In this document: positions 12,052-23,955 of the stretch, piece by piece
Layout: each line of letters starts with the position of its first letter
Position numbering within the stretch: position 1 is the stretch's first letter
NCBI GenBank assembly: GCA_029721435.1
Contig: CM056576.1
Span: forward strand, 67,661,876 to 67,725,875
DNA: 64,000 nucleotides
From: Gymnothorax reevesii
Taxonomy: Eukaryota; Chordata; Actinopteri; Anguilliformes; Muraenidae
Direction of reading: 5' to 3'
Position numbers and translations under genes: made by a program
Notes under the pieces: model-generated
The model's database searches: none
Seen by the model: the letters and a program-made list of their open reading frames with translations, nothing else
What the model was told of the DNA's origin: nothing

Positions 12052-14283
12052 GTGAGTCGAACTCACATTGTATGGTGTAGCTATATCTCACTTCAAGCCA
12101 GCTTGCTAACTAGCCAGCTATTTGTTATCTTCAGTTTACCATCGTGATCAAAGAGCTAGTGTGTCACATTGGTTAATAATAGTAGTTGATAGCCTTTGCT
12201 AATAATACTACATGCTCTGTCATTTTGCTTTACGTGGCGATCTGTTTTAGAATTTATTCAACAAAATAGAATGTCTTGGATTTTCGCTCATTTAAATTAC
12301 GAACAGCTAGAAAACGTTGGTAAATCCCCTACTTTGTTCATTGCTCCGCAAAGTCTGTGCAAGCATACTGCCTGCTACTTACTAATAGTGGAATGTCTGT
12401 TCTGATAAAATAAGGTATATTTCAGATATTACTGTGTTAGTGAGTTGTACTTGCTCCTTATAGGATGTGAAAAGCAATTTTACAAGAAATTTTGCATTTT
12501 GCTAGGATGATTGGAATTTTAAACAGCAAGCTTACAGTCTGAGTGAACTTTCTGACCATAAAATAAGCAGTTCCTTTAATGAGTACGTGTGCTTGCTGAT
12601 GCAGCTTTGCAGAAAAATGGATGAAACTCTGAATTTCATCATGGAGAAAAGGCATGTTTTTGGTTTGGAGAGGTTACTGATGAGCATTGATGTCCAGCTG
12701 CGCCTACAGTGATAAACTCATGCTAAATTCAAACAGAAAATTATTCATTCATATTGAATTTCATGAGTCAAAAGTTGGTTTGTGTTAAAAATATGATTAT
12801 TTTATGATTTAACAGTGTGCCATTTTGAGGGCTCTGGGAGTTTGGGGAGTCTTATTTGGCTTCTAAAGAGTGAATAATTTAGTATTTCATGCTGAGATGA
12901 AGAATACTTGTGGTCTAGGAGTTTATGATCCTAGAAATGTATTGTTTTGTATTGTTATTGTATTGTTCAGCCATTTTTCAATTTTTTCATGAATTTTCAT
13001 GAAGTTTTTTCATGTTTGCAGCCCCTTTTCTCGACCAAAATAATCATCAAAATAAACTGAAATACGATAGAATTCTAAAGGCTGCAAGTGTCTTGTCTCA
13101 GTTGATTCCACCTCTCTAAGAGGCTTAAATCTTGAATTAGCATTAAATCAGGTAACGCATAAATAGCCATATTTGGCTTCTGCACAAAGGGGTTAATAGT
13201 TTTTTTTATTATAATTTTTTTACAATGCAATCTGGGAACCTAAAGTGGGGTGACATTGCTACTAGAGTGCAGAAGAGCTGTAAAATTGTTTTGTTAAAAA
13301 AAAAAACTTGCCTTAGTTCCCACAGTTTTCATTCCAAAAACTTTCAAATAAGAGCTGAAGAATAATTTGTGCTGGTCATGGAAATGTAAATATGGAAGCA
13401 AATGGACAAACTGTTTTGGCAGTGTGAGCCAAAAAGCGATGGGAGCACTAACCGAAGCTCCGTTGACTCCTATATTAATTGAGACTTCAAAATTTAGGAG
13501 GAAAGCCAAAACAAACACTTTCCTAACTTGCTCCTGTTCTGTCATTTTTGGCATTACATGCACAATTTTCACACATTTTTCTCAGCAGGCTTTCCTCTTT
13601 AGCATGGTGCCTCCATTTCAAAGATTTGACTAACTGGGCCCGATTTTAACGATCTAAGCATATGGTCTGAAGCATGTGGCGGTGTGTCCAAATCCATTTT
13701 AGCTAGTTTAGCGGCAGGTTATCAGGGCGCCAAGTAAGACGCAAGGTTAAAACGGTCATCCTTAATTTCTTAATAAATCATAGGTGTGCTTTGGGTGTTA
13801 CATGAAGGAAACCAATCAGAGTGTGTAATGCTGAGCCCACTACACTCATCACCGGAGTTCTAATCACCAGCCTGCCACAGCTCCTGCATACCATTCTGGG
13901 CCGGATTATCACAGTGTGATGCCCTAGTGTGACCGATGTTGAAATCCCCCCCAACACCGTGTGAGAAGTTATATAACATGGCTTATAAGAGGCAACAATG
14001 GACCACTCTTCTCTTTGATAACATAAGCAAGTGTTTCATTTATTAACATCTCAACTGCAATAATGACAGGTATAGCACAAACTGAACAAGTCTTCAAAAG
14101 AATATTGGCAACAGCGATAATAGTAACGGTGTCTTCAGGGACTTTCCAGAATACTTTCCATCATGTCACTAAAGTGGCATTTAGGTAATAAAGTATAGTT
14201 CATCATACATCACAGAAAAATGAAAGAGGTGTACTATGGCAACAAGTACCACATATTTACATTTATTTAAAGGGATATTTCAA

Positions 14284-14950
14284 CATTTTTGTGCATTGGC
14301 CCATTGCCATAATCCCTATAGTCATACAAGTAGGTACATTACCTTCAGTATCCATGCCTTTGAGGTTCGGGGGAGGGAGACGCGAGCTGCTCGCGAACAA
14401 AACGAAAGTTAACGGTACAGGTCCCTCGCTCCTTCAAAACTCATCAAATACACAAGCCAACAGCTCCATAACTCTCTCGTGGACAAGTTGTGACCTGCAC
14501 ATTCACCATGCTATAAGATAATAATTTATAATTACGAAACTGAGTTATTTTCAAGGTAAATGCATAACCAGAACTACATTCCAGACATACCGGCTGGGCA
14601 GAGTGATTTCAAAAGCGTATGTTTACTGGAGCTACTCCGGAACTCAGAACAATACTTTGTTCCAAATAAGAAAATAGTTCTGAGTATTTGCTTCATGTGT
14701 CATAGTTATATAATTATACATTATTATTTCATAGCGCAGTGAATGTGCAGGTCACAACTTTTCTACGAGAGCCTTTTTTTTTAGAGCTGCTGGATTGCGT
14801 ATTTGATGTGTTTTGAAAGAGCGAGGGACCTGTACCGTTCACTTTCGTTTTGTTTGCCGAGCAGCTCGCATCTCTCCCCCCGAATCTCAAAACGACAGGC
14901 ACGGATAACTAAAGGTAATGTACCTACTCATATCACTATAGGGATTCTCA
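14284..14950. repeat. long internal inverted repeat (foldback)
   Basis: 14284-14520 and 14706-14945 are imperfect inverted copies: AAGTTGTGACCTGCACATTC vs GAATGTGCAGGTCACAACTT, ACGGTACAGGTCCCTCGCTC vs GAGCGAGGGACCTGTACCGT, GTAGGTACATTACCT vs AGGTAATGTACCTAC. Arms are about 235 bp around a 185-bp spacer. Confidence 0.85.
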
Positions 14951-15711
14951 GGCTCATGCACAGGATTCTAGCAGGGTTGGTGCCCACAATAATAAAAAGG
15001 GCACCTTGCCTGCCCACGGCCCCGTGTATTTTTTTTTTTTTACTTTATTTGTCTACAAGTAGGCTATAATGTATAATATATGTACAACTGTGGTTGAACA
15101 CACCCATATGACAATAACAGTAACCCTCCACCCATGTTAACCAGCCCTTACTTCACTCTCACCTCCAGAATCTCAGTACCATTCACAAAGAGACACATCT
15201 TGCCTTCATGACTGCCTCTCTTGCCTCCACATTTTTCTCATACTGCCTCTACATAGCATAAATCATTCAGCAATAACATATACAGTGGGTTGCAATAATT
15301 TGGGCACCCCTGGTTTAAATGTCTGTTACAGTTCATCTCCAAGTGATTAAAAGCAAATCTTAACCCTAAATACTACAAGTTAAACATGACACCTTTCTGC
15401 AAATTTAAAAGCAATGTTCATTTTTAGTTGAATTTTTCTGAGTTTTTAAATTATGAGAAAGGATAAAAGGCCTCGTGCAAAAGTTTGGGAACCCTTTTGG
15501 ATTATTCTTTGTCTCCTTTTAAGAAGATGATCACTAAGGCCCAGACCCAGGTGATCTACTTGTTAGGGCTTCAGGGAGTCAAGTGAATATCATTTGAGGG
15601 TTAAACTATATATTATGAAGCAACCCCATGCCTTGTAAAGTTTCCAACTATGGTGGCTGTTGTGTTTGGTGTTAAAAACCTTGTGTTCCTCTAAACAGTT
15701 GTCCAAGGATG

Positions 15712-16730
15712 CAGGGCCGGATTAACACAGTGCTATGCCCCAGTGTGATCAATCATGAAATAATAATGAAATGAGTTGTTCCTGGTGTCATTTTTCATTT
15801 ACCCCAGATCACCCCTTAATTATGAGCACTTTCCATCCAGTCACTAAAATGGCACTTAACTTGGGTATTGAAATTTATGGCAACAAAGACCACATATTTA
15901 CATTTACTGAACACTAAGAACTGAAATTCTATGGCAGAGGTTTTTAAAAAGGGAAAGGTTTCTTGCAGTGAACTCACTATTGTCAGCTTCTGCGATCATG
16001 CTTACGTTCTCTGTCTCCGAGTTCAGCTGTTGCCGTCATCCCACCTGCGACAGGCTCCCGTGAACGTCAGCTAATGTTATGCGCTGCTGCATCTGCCTCA
16101 TTGGCATTAGCCTTTGACGTACATGGCAAACTTTTGTAACGTAAGCACTTCCTCTAGCGCTGGAGGAACGGAATTGACGAGCGGAACAGCCAGCTCTCTA
16201 CCAACAGCTTCTTTGCCGCGAGTGATGTTAAAAAAGCAAGATATTTCTGGTACATTTGGTAGCGTGGATATCTTTCGTACTATTTTTCTTCTGCTATTTC
16301 CCGAGTAGCACAACCCCTCCCCGCCGCTCAGTGTGTTGTAGCACGTGATGTCAGAACAAAAGCACATCGTTGTGATCAACAACTGATTAGAGATCAGTGC
16401 CCATTCAGTTTCGAAATGGCGGGATTCTAGCTCAGCTTGCAACACTGATCTGGGACCAGTTTGGCCTTTCTGTGACTTTGGCAGGGCAGTTCTAAATCGC
16501 AGTTTTTTTTCGCAGTATTCTTTTTTTTTTTTTAATATTCTCTTTTGATACCAACAGTTAAGTTTGAATTTGTTCATAATATACATACGCATCTCTTGCG
16601 AAATAATTAAATTTATAATTAAATAATTAAAATAAAAAAATAACTGAGGATTCATAAATCATGTGATGCCTCTCCCAGCATGATGCCCCTGTGTACGCAC
16701 ACCAGCCTTAATATGGATAATGCGGCCTTG
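15712..16730. mobile_element. hAT family A, innermost copy of the nest
   Basis: Termini CAGGGCCGGATTA and TAATGCGGCCTTG with a perfect 8-bp duplication CAAGGATG (15704-15711, 16731-16738). 1019 bp, non-autonomous. The frame 16114-16308 (ending MLKKQDISGTFGSVDIFRT) has a parallel at 19500-19589 in the outer copy and may be a fossil of a coding stretch. Contains a 42-bp remnant of the TTAA element family (15776-15817). Confidence 0.9.
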
Positions 16731-16989
16731 CAAGGATGTCAAAATCAAGATAATTCACTTCCACCAACAAGGAGAGGGCTAAAAAAAAACCCTCACAACG
16801 TTTCTAACTACCTATTTCTCCTGACTGAAACATCGTAAGAAAATGGAAAATAAATGGAACAATTGAATAGAGCGTACCTTATACAACAAAGACTTACATG
16901 GCAGAGTTGCAAGAAAGAAGCCCTACCTATGACCTCAACACAAAATTAGGCATCTGAAGTATGCAAAAGAAAACCTTAAGGAACCTCAA

Positions 16990-17573
16990 GCCTATCAATG
17001 TGCTTTGGACAGACAAAACAAAAATTGAAAATTTTCAACTAAGGTAAGTTTGGAGAAAAATGGATGAAGCATTTGTAGAGAAGAACACATTGTCAACTGT
17101 TAAACATGGAGGTGGATCCATTATACTTGTACTTTGGGGTTGAGTAGCAGCGGAGGGCACTGGCAAGATTGTGTGGGTGGAAGGAAGAATGGATTCCACC
17201 AAATATCAAGACATTCTAGTGGCTAATGTACAAAGTTCAGTCCAGAAATTGAAGTTGAAGAGACGTTGGGTATTCCAGCAAGACAATGACCCGAAGCATA
17301 CCTCAAAATCCACCATGAAGTACCTCCAGGAAAGACTGATGAAGGTTTTGGAATGGCCATCATAGTCCTCAGACTAGAATATTATTGAACATCTGTGGAG
17401 AGACCTCAAACATACCGTGCATCCAAGAAGGCCGAACAATATTTCTGAGCTAGAGGTGTTCTGTCTGGAAGAAGGAGAAAAAATTCCAAAGACAAGAATT
17501 GTTCGATTCTCAGCTGGATACAGGAAGCGTTTGCAAGCTGTTATAGCTGCCCGAGGAGGAGTTGCAAAGTACT
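16990..17573 (+). pseudogene. Tc1/mariner transposase, catalytic half
   Basis: Contains WVFQQDNDPKHTSKSTMKYL (second catalytic Asp in QQDND) and, after a stop and a further lesion, IIEHLWRDLKHT with the third catalytic Glu. The C-terminus runs to GYRKRLQAVIAARGGVAKY and a stop at 17571-17573. The N-terminal half lies upstream of the nested hAT and is more decayed. At least two in-frame stops (around 17362 and 17374) make it inactive. Confidence 0.8.
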
Positions 17574-19610
17574 AGATGACAGGGTTCCCAAACTTCTGCA
17601 CAAGGCCTGTTTTCTTGTTTTTCTATTTTGAAACTGTAGAGTTAAAAATCATTCTTGCTTTACAATGTGATTGCATGTGTCATGTTTAACTTTGTTGCAT
17701 TTAGTGTTCAGGTTTGCTTTCAATCACTTGGAGATTAATTTTAAAAAACATTTAAACCAGGGGTGCCCAAATTTTTGCACCCAATGTAAGAACATGCTGA
17801 TATTGCATGGCTAATATTCAAAACTATATTCCAACTATTTCACATATCATATCATACTGCCAAGCTCGGGAAGACCATCCATGATCATGCATAAGTCACA
17901 CATAAGTTTTAAATAGAATGTACTAGAAGCTGCTTTATTTTTTATTGATTCAAGATAGGAATTCCAGCTTTTTGTTTAACATTCATCCAAATTACTGGAA
18001 AAAAATAAAGGGCTTGAACTAAGAGGGACGTAAAGTTATGGCCTCAAACGCTCATGCCCATCGGTATACAGCATATCCTGATTTTAGCGTGCCTCGAATT
18101 AAACAATGATTAGGGTGCTGGGGTGCATAAAAGGGGCTCGTGCAAGTTACAACCAAAAAGGAAACTTTTGTCTATGAAAGCAAAAGGACTGGTGTTCAAG
18201 CACCAGTAGAGCCCTATGTGTGAAAAACCCTGGGGATTATGGCAATAGGCCAATTTGCCAAAATGTTGAAATATCCATTTAACGCTAAGAACTTAAATTC
18301 TGTGGCAGAGGCTTTCAAAAAGATAAAGGCTCAGTGAATGAAAGTGAAAAATGTAACAGGTCAGTTTTCAAGAGGAGATCAAATAGCCTAAAATGAGTGT
18401 GATACAGAGGTTTTGGAGTAATTGACTGTCTCATTTAACCAGTCAGATAGAAATAAATGCCTTCAAACTGATAAACCTTCTTATGTAGGCCTTGGCCTTT
18501 ATTCTCCTAAGCATTTCAAACAATAACAGATCTTTTCTCGGATTTGTCTGTGGAAAGGCCTGCGGTCCCTGACTTCGAAAACCTCTGTTCTTTATGCCAA
18601 TAAACACCACAGAATTTACATTAATTTTTTGTTCCATACAATCTCAATGCCTGCTACAAAAAATTATGATAATATTAAGTGAAAGCTACTTTGGTAATTA
18701 AGACCAGAGATTCACATGAACTTGTTGATAAGTATAAGGTCAACAGACAGCAGAAAATATAAGAAACAATGACTTATACATGTGCCTATAGGTGCCAGGG
18801 AAATGAAGGAACTGAATTTTCTATGGCAAAGACCACAGTCTAAGATTTACCTCTTGCCAAATACACACACAAGCTCAAGAACAAGAACTGAATTTTTTTT
18901 CTATGGCAATAGAGAAAATGCACAAACTTCATCATTAAGTCCAAGACCAATGTCCCGCAAGGGTATTTTTTCACCATGTTATGGAAAGCTTTTGAAGAAT
19001 TGCTCCTTCCCTTATTCAATCCGTGATGGGTCCACACAGTTCAGGGTTTGTTGAAATGGTAAAATTATCTGGTTTTAGTGTGACATTTACCCATTGCCTT
19101 GCCTGTTGGTCCTGCATTCACCCCCTTCAGCTGCACCAGCTGCGCGCCCTCTCGCTCCTGGGTCCCTGCTGCTGCTGCCACGCTGCAGCCTCCAGTTCCA
19201 CCCTCACTCCTCGACTCCAGCTGCCTGCGCGTCCAGCCTTCTTGCTCCAGGCTCCCAGCTGCACTTGATACCAACTCACTGTTTTCTGCTCCTACGGTGC
19301 TGCTAACGTCATCTGTCCCCGAGTCCAGCTGCTGCCGTCCGCCCTCCTGCAACAGCCTCCTGCTTATGGCAGGTAACGATACTTGTGCTGTTGCATCCGT
19401 CTCATTAACATTAACCTCAAACATTACATTGCTACTAGAGCTGGAGGAACGGGACTGACGGGAGGAACCGCTGCCTTTCTACCAACAGCTTCTTTGCTGG
19501 AAATTATGTTAAAAAAGGACATTTTTTCTGGTACATTCTATAGCATGGCTATCTTTCGTAATTTATTTTCTTCTGCTATTCCCCGATAAGCACAACCGTT
19601 CGGTTGCTTT

Positions 19611-20154
19611 CACAGACTGGATAAAAATGGACGAAGCACATGTGATGTCATCCCTTGATTTCAGCATACCATTTAGGCAGCATTGATTTTGGCAATTTGA
19701 ACAGCACCATTTTGTCATTTTGAAAACGGATGTGATTCCTATTGGACGAGAGCATGAATTGAAGATTCAGCCAAGAGCGGGGGGTGGATCTATGGGCGGA
19801 TCTGACCATATTTGACGAGGACCAGAGGATAGCCACGTCCCCCATATCTGGCTTTATCCTTTGTTCTAGTCTATTTTAGACCATAATTTGTAAAAATTAA
19901 CATTATGATATATTGAAGTAGACTTGAAACTTGCAATAGATACCATAAAATAATGTGGAAAACCATTATCGAAGTAATAAATCAGATGGTAAAGCAGGCA
20001 ATTTTTCTCATCGACTTCTATAGTATTGAACTTCTTTCTCCAGCCACTGACGTCGCCATCTGCTGGCCATTAAATAGAATGCTATTTTAAGAGGTTTCCA
20101 CATTGGCTTCACTTTTCATACCCGGGTGCTGCGTCTCTTTTTATACAATCTATA
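19611..20154. mobile_element. MITE family B (ACTGTATAAAAAG type), inside hAT family A
   Basis: Ends CACAGACTGGATAAAAATGG and CTTTTTATACAATCTATA are inverted; the flanks GTTGCTTT (19603-19610) and GTTGCTTC (20155-20162) are an 8-bp duplication with one mismatch. The body matches 58188-60472 (TTTCAGCATACCATTTAGG, ATATCTGGCTTTATCCTTT). 544 bp, non-coding, hAT-like target size. Confidence 0.75.
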
Positions 20155-20289
20155 GTTGCTTCCCCGTTGCTCCATTTTTAATTTCACTAATATCAAAAAG
20201 TGTGTTGTAGCACGTGATGCCAGAATGAGGGTGTGTCATTGTGATCAACAAGTGATTGGAGATCAGTGCTCATTCAGTTTCTGGGTAAT

Positions 20290-20905
20290 TCCATGAAAAC
20301 AGGGGAAAAAATTTTTTTCTCACAAATTTCGATGGAAATCTGTATTATTGTAGAGTGGAACACCATATACTTGAGATACATTTGAGAGGAAATTGAAAAT
20401 GAATTTGATTTGTTTTTTTTTTTTGGTGTGTTTTTCATGAAATGCAAGTTATGCTATAATTAGTGTTAACTAGCCGTCAAGCCCGTCACTTGTAACTTGT
20501 ACTTGGATGAATTCGACGCCGTAGCGCCTAGCCCATCAAGTTGATTGATCAATCCGTTTGGCTGGCATGGCAGCTTCTCCGATCGGGAGGGGGAGGAGGG
20601 GGGGGGGGCGCGTCATTGAAACCTGGCTTAGGTGTTAGTTTGGAAGCACAGTTATCACTGTGTGAAATTAGAAAAAAACCCATGCACAGATATGGCCGTG
20701 CATGGTGAACACACAGACACACACCGTCTTCTTTATATAAGAGATTAAAGCCATGTTATGAAATTAAATGAAGATTTGTTCATACCTTTTTATAGCTTTT
20801 ACCAACACCTTGCAGTACACACATGATGGGATGCTAAAATTCATCATTATAAGGTACAGGCCAAAATAAAAATTCGGAATGCAAGGCAAATCACTGTGGA
20901 AATGC
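20290..20905. other. foreign segment in hAT family A, identity unknown
   Basis: The outer hAT copy loses colinearity with 15712-16730 after CATTCAGTTTC and regains it at AAATGGCCAGATTTTTGCTC. The segment between holds a G-run (20587-20608), TAGCCGTCAAGCCCGTCAC and TATATAAGAGATTAAAG. No terminal repeats could be fixed. Confidence 0.5.
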
Positions 20906-21212
20906 TCTTCTAAATGGCCAGATTTTTGCTCCGCTTCCAACACTAATCTGGGACTGGTTTGGCCTTTCTGTGACTCTGGCAGGGTAGTTAAAAATCACAG
21001 TTTTTAAATTTGTATTCTTTTTAAATATTTTTTTATATCAATAGTCAAGTTTGAGTTTGTGCCCATATGCATCTTTTCTGATTATGAAAAAAACAGAAGA
21101 ATCATGAATCATGTGATGCCCCAGTGCACGCACACCGGCCATTATAGAGATAATCTGGCATTGATACCATTAACTTCACTTGTTGCTAAGTCTCATCAGC
21201 CGAGTTCTTATA

Positions 21213-21900
21213 CAGACCCCAATTCCAAAGAAGTTGGGAGGTTGAGTAAAATGTAAATAAAAACAGAATACAATGATTTGCAAATCCTTTTCAACCTATA
21301 TTCAAATGAGTACACTACAAAGACAAGATATTTAATGTTCAAACTGCTAAACTTTTTTTTTTTTTTTTTTGGAAATATTCACTCAATTTGATGCCTGCAA
21401 CACATTCAAGAAAGCTGGGACAGGGGCATGTTTACCACTGTGTTTCATCACCTTTCTTTTTAACAACATTGAATAAGCATTTGGGAACTGAGAACACTAA
21501 TTGTAGGAGGAAGGGAGCTTACTTTTGGTCATGCTTTGAAGTGGGCTCCAAGTAATTGAAAGTTGCTTGATTTCCTGAGTGCAGTCACCTTTTGTGTTAA
21601 TGAAGGAACCAAGGAACGAAACTCCCCTCTGCTTCAGTGACATCTTCATCCAATCAACGTCTTTTTCAGGGATGTCCAAGTCACAGTCTGCACGTGTTAC
21701 GACAGCGTGGCTTCCAAGTAAAAGAGTGCGGGTAATAGATTGGCCTGTCAGCAGTCCAGGCCTGTCTCCCATTGAAAATGTGAGGCACATTATGAAGCAC
21801 AAAATACGACAACAGAGACCCTGGACTGTTGAGCGACTGAAGTCATACATCAAGGGAGAATGGGAAGTAATTCCACCTACAAAGCTGCCGTAAGATTCAG
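21213..21900 (+). mobile_element. Tc1-like remnant, internally deleted
   Basis: Left end CAGACCCCAATTCCAAAGAA at a TA (21211-21212). A short transposase piece follows: TAWLPSKRVRVIDWPVSSPG then LSPIENVRHIMKHKIRQQRP, containing the third catalytic Glu in SPIEN. The DNA-binding half and the first two Asp are missing, and the 3' terminus is absent (replaced by LINE-like sequence). A 20-base T run starts at 21353. Confidence 0.75.
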
Positions 21901-21959
21901 CCATTAAAATCAACAGTGTCTGCTGTGGCATCATATGGTTCAGGATCCTAGACTATCGA

Positions 21960-22258
21960 AACAAGCTGAATAGAAAAGATTGGACTACTTTGAAATTTCC
22001 TGCTATTGCAGGATCTTAAAGATACCATGGATTGCGAGAAGATGAAATGCATGGGTTCTAGAGGAACTCTTGAGTCAAGAAGGCCATAAGAGCAGGTATA
22101 ATCGCCTGAAATTTAGCATATTTTGGCCATGTAATCAGACAGCACTGCCTTCAGAAGTCAGTTATCCAAGGCATGGCAGAGAGTAAGTGAAAGAGAGGGG
22201 GACCCACAGCAAGCTGGCTTAATGACATCAAAGAGGCAACTGGAACAGATATCTAAAT
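21960..22258 (+). pseudogene. non-LTR retrotransposon 3' coding fragment
   Basis: With frame changes, translation gives FGHVIRQ, then a basic GxxRGGDPQQ/KERGGPTASWLNDIKEATGT segment resembling the region after the RT domain in several LINE clades (FGHVxR...RGRP..W.DDIK). Too short and decayed for a clade assignment. Confidence 0.4.
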
Positions 22259-23052
22259 CACATTTTTCTGGCCTTTTCCATGGGCAGAAAGTCATTATAA
22301 TTGGAATATGCATAGGACCGGGCAAAAAAATTGATATTTTATTGCTTTTCCAAATGAACGCATCAAAATGGCTCTGTAGCGCCACCTACAATTTTTGAAA
22401 TTCAAGGGAAAATTGGCAGAAACATGTTTAAGTCACTCCAACGGCCCATCCAAGGGCAGTTAAAAACAAGAACAGCTTTCAATTTACTTTGGGTATGCCT
22501 TGGATAGGCATTTTAGGCAAATGTTACGAGAGTGAGAAGGGGTTATTAACCTATGGTCATAAAACCTTGGCTGACTCATGTAGCATACCAGAATGTACAA
22601 GAAAGTCTCTGGGGTCTGACCCAAAATCCAACAGGAAATCCGCCATTTTGAATTTTCCTAAAAATCATCAATATTTGGCAGGCTCGTATTTGAACTCCTG
22701 CAATTTTTCTCCAAACGACTTCAAATTTGGTCTTGGTCATGTAAAGCCTTGTGCAATCAGAAGTCATTAAAATCATGATTTTTCATAGGTGGGCGTGTCC
22801 GTGATGGTGTGGTGAATTCTGATGTCTTGCCATGAAACACAAGATTGCTGTAATTTGCACATACATCGTTCAATCTCCACCAAATTTCACAGACATATAT
22901 TCTCGCCAACTGACAAAATCGGCATATCAATTTGGCTTGGGAGTGCCCTGATGGCTGTAGTGCGCCACCGAACACAAGGCCATTTGGGGATCAAGATCGT
23001 CGGATTTTCATGAAATTTGTTGAGGTAATAGGGTCCATAATGAAGTTGTTTA
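22259..23052. other. unassigned; interspersed-repeat character
   Basis: Contains TGTAGCGCCACCTAC (22376) and GTAGTGCGCCACCGAAC (22960), a word typical of a dispersed fish repeat, and CAAATTT-type phrases repeated on both sides. No boundaries or coding content recognised. Confidence 0.4.
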
Positions 23053-23054
23053 TA

Positions 23055-23955
23055 CAACCCCAATTCCGAAATAATTGGGACAAAGTGTAAATTGTGAATA
23101 AAATCAAAACGCAATTACTTTCAAATCACACCAGCCGGTATTTTATTCAAAATAGAACAGGGATAACATAGCAAATGTTGAAACTCAGAAATTTTAAAAT
23201 TTTATCCACAAAATGAGCTCATTCAAATTTGGTGGCTGCTAGAGGTCTCAAAAAAATTGGGACAGGGGCCTGCTTACCATGCTGTAGCATCCCCTCTTCT
23301 TTCTAACACAGAGTGGAGGCGTCTGAGTATTGAGGAGACAAGTTTCTTGAGTTTAGCCATTGGAATTTGATCCCACTCTTGTTTAATACAGCTGCTGGAG
23401 AGTTTTGGGTCTCCTTTGACGGACTATTCGTTTAATTATGCGCCAAATATTCTCAATCGGTGAAAGATCAGGCCTGCAGGCAGACCAATTCAGCACATGG
23501 ACTCTTCTACTACGAAGCATTGCTGTTGTCTTTGGCCTTGTCCCTTACGCACAGACCTTCAAAGCCTTAGCAATTTGATGTTGAGGAACGTTGTTTTTAA
23601 AGTATTCCAGAAATTTTTCACGCAAGCCTTCACAGGTTGGAGATCCTCTGGCCATCTTTACTTCTGAGAGACTCAGCCTCTCTAAAACGTCCCTTTTATA
23701 GCCAATCATGTCGCACAACTGATGCCAGTTAACTTAATTACTTGCTAAATGTTCTTTCAGCTGATTCTCTTCTATATTAATCACTTTCTCAGCCCTTTTT
23801 TTGCCTGTGTCCCAACTCTTTTGAGACCTGTTTCAGCCAGAAAATTTGAAATAAGCTCAAATTGTGGATAAAGATGTAAAATTTCGCAGTTTCAACATTT
23901 AAAATGTTATCTATGTTCCATTGTGAATAGCTTATTGGCTCATGGGACTGAAAGT
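23055..23955 (-). mobile_element. Tc1-like deletion derivative
   Basis: The end CAACCCCAATTCCGAAATAA starts after TA (23053-23054). Minus-strand translation begins MARGSPTCEGLREKFLEYFK near 23655 and jumps directly to a catalytic C-terminal piece (NWSACRPDLSPIENIWRIIK), so the middle, with the first two catalytic Asp, is deleted. The other terminus is truncated about 30 bp short, abutting Penelope sequence at 23956. Same family as 36185-37972. Confidence 0.8.

Larger units (their letters stand above)
10191..13895. other. unassigned intergenic or intronic stretch
   Basis: Apart from the AT microsatellite (11088-11166) and the weak exon candidate at 11878-12051, no gene was recognised. A block around 12850-13020 (GGAGTTTATGAT.CT..AAATGT.TTGTTTT) resembles 61330-61450, suggesting a diffuse interspersed repeat. 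At 13636 a GGGCCCGATTTTAACGATC segment looks like a transposon end without a visible partner. Bases 13848-13880 resemble the LTR-like repeat at 33400. Confidence 0.4.
15283..17786 (+). mobile_element. Tc1/mariner element, third level of the nest
   Basis: Inverted ends (CAGTGGGTTGCAATAATTTG... against ...AAATTTTTGCACCCAATG, both with GGGCACCCCTGGTTTAAATG subterminally) sit at TA targets (15281-15282, 17787-17788). Remnant transposase is read on the + strand and the element is split by the hAT copy 15712-16730. Net length about 1.48 kb. Confidence 0.85.
14271..18278. mobile_element. TTAA-target element, second level of the nest
   Basis: Termini AGGGATATTTCAACATTTT and AAAATGTTGAAATATCCAT are inverted repeats flanked by TTAA (14267-14270, 18279-18282). 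Excision reconnects family-A hAT sequence (ACATTTATTTAACGCTAAGAAC, compare 15900-15925). After subtracting the Tc1 inside it, its own length is about 1.5 kb. piggyBac or Kolobok type; no transposase seen. Confidence 0.75.
13896..21163. mobile_element. hAT family A, outermost copy of a four-level nest
   Basis: Ends CTGGGCCGGATTA and TAATCTGGCATTG are inverted repeats, flanked by perfect 8-bp ATACCATT (13888-13895, 21164-21171). Internal sequence matches the compact copies at 15712-16730 and 58403-60140 (for example CACATATTTACATTTA, GTGTTGTAGCACGTGATG, GGCCTTTCTGTGACT). It spans 7.3 kb only because it contains 14271-18278, 19611-20154 and a further foreign segment about 20290-20905. No transposase is evident. 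Confidence 0.85.

Noticed and set aside
16107..16655. 182-codon minus-strand open frame
   Set aside because: Lies within the innermost hAT copy, antisense to the parallel fossil frame; not preserved in the other family copies.
19065..19424. Overlapping 119-codon frames on both strands
   Set aside because: Pro/Ser/Leu-rich frames arise from C-rich sequence in hAT family A; no conservation between copies beyond DNA similarity.
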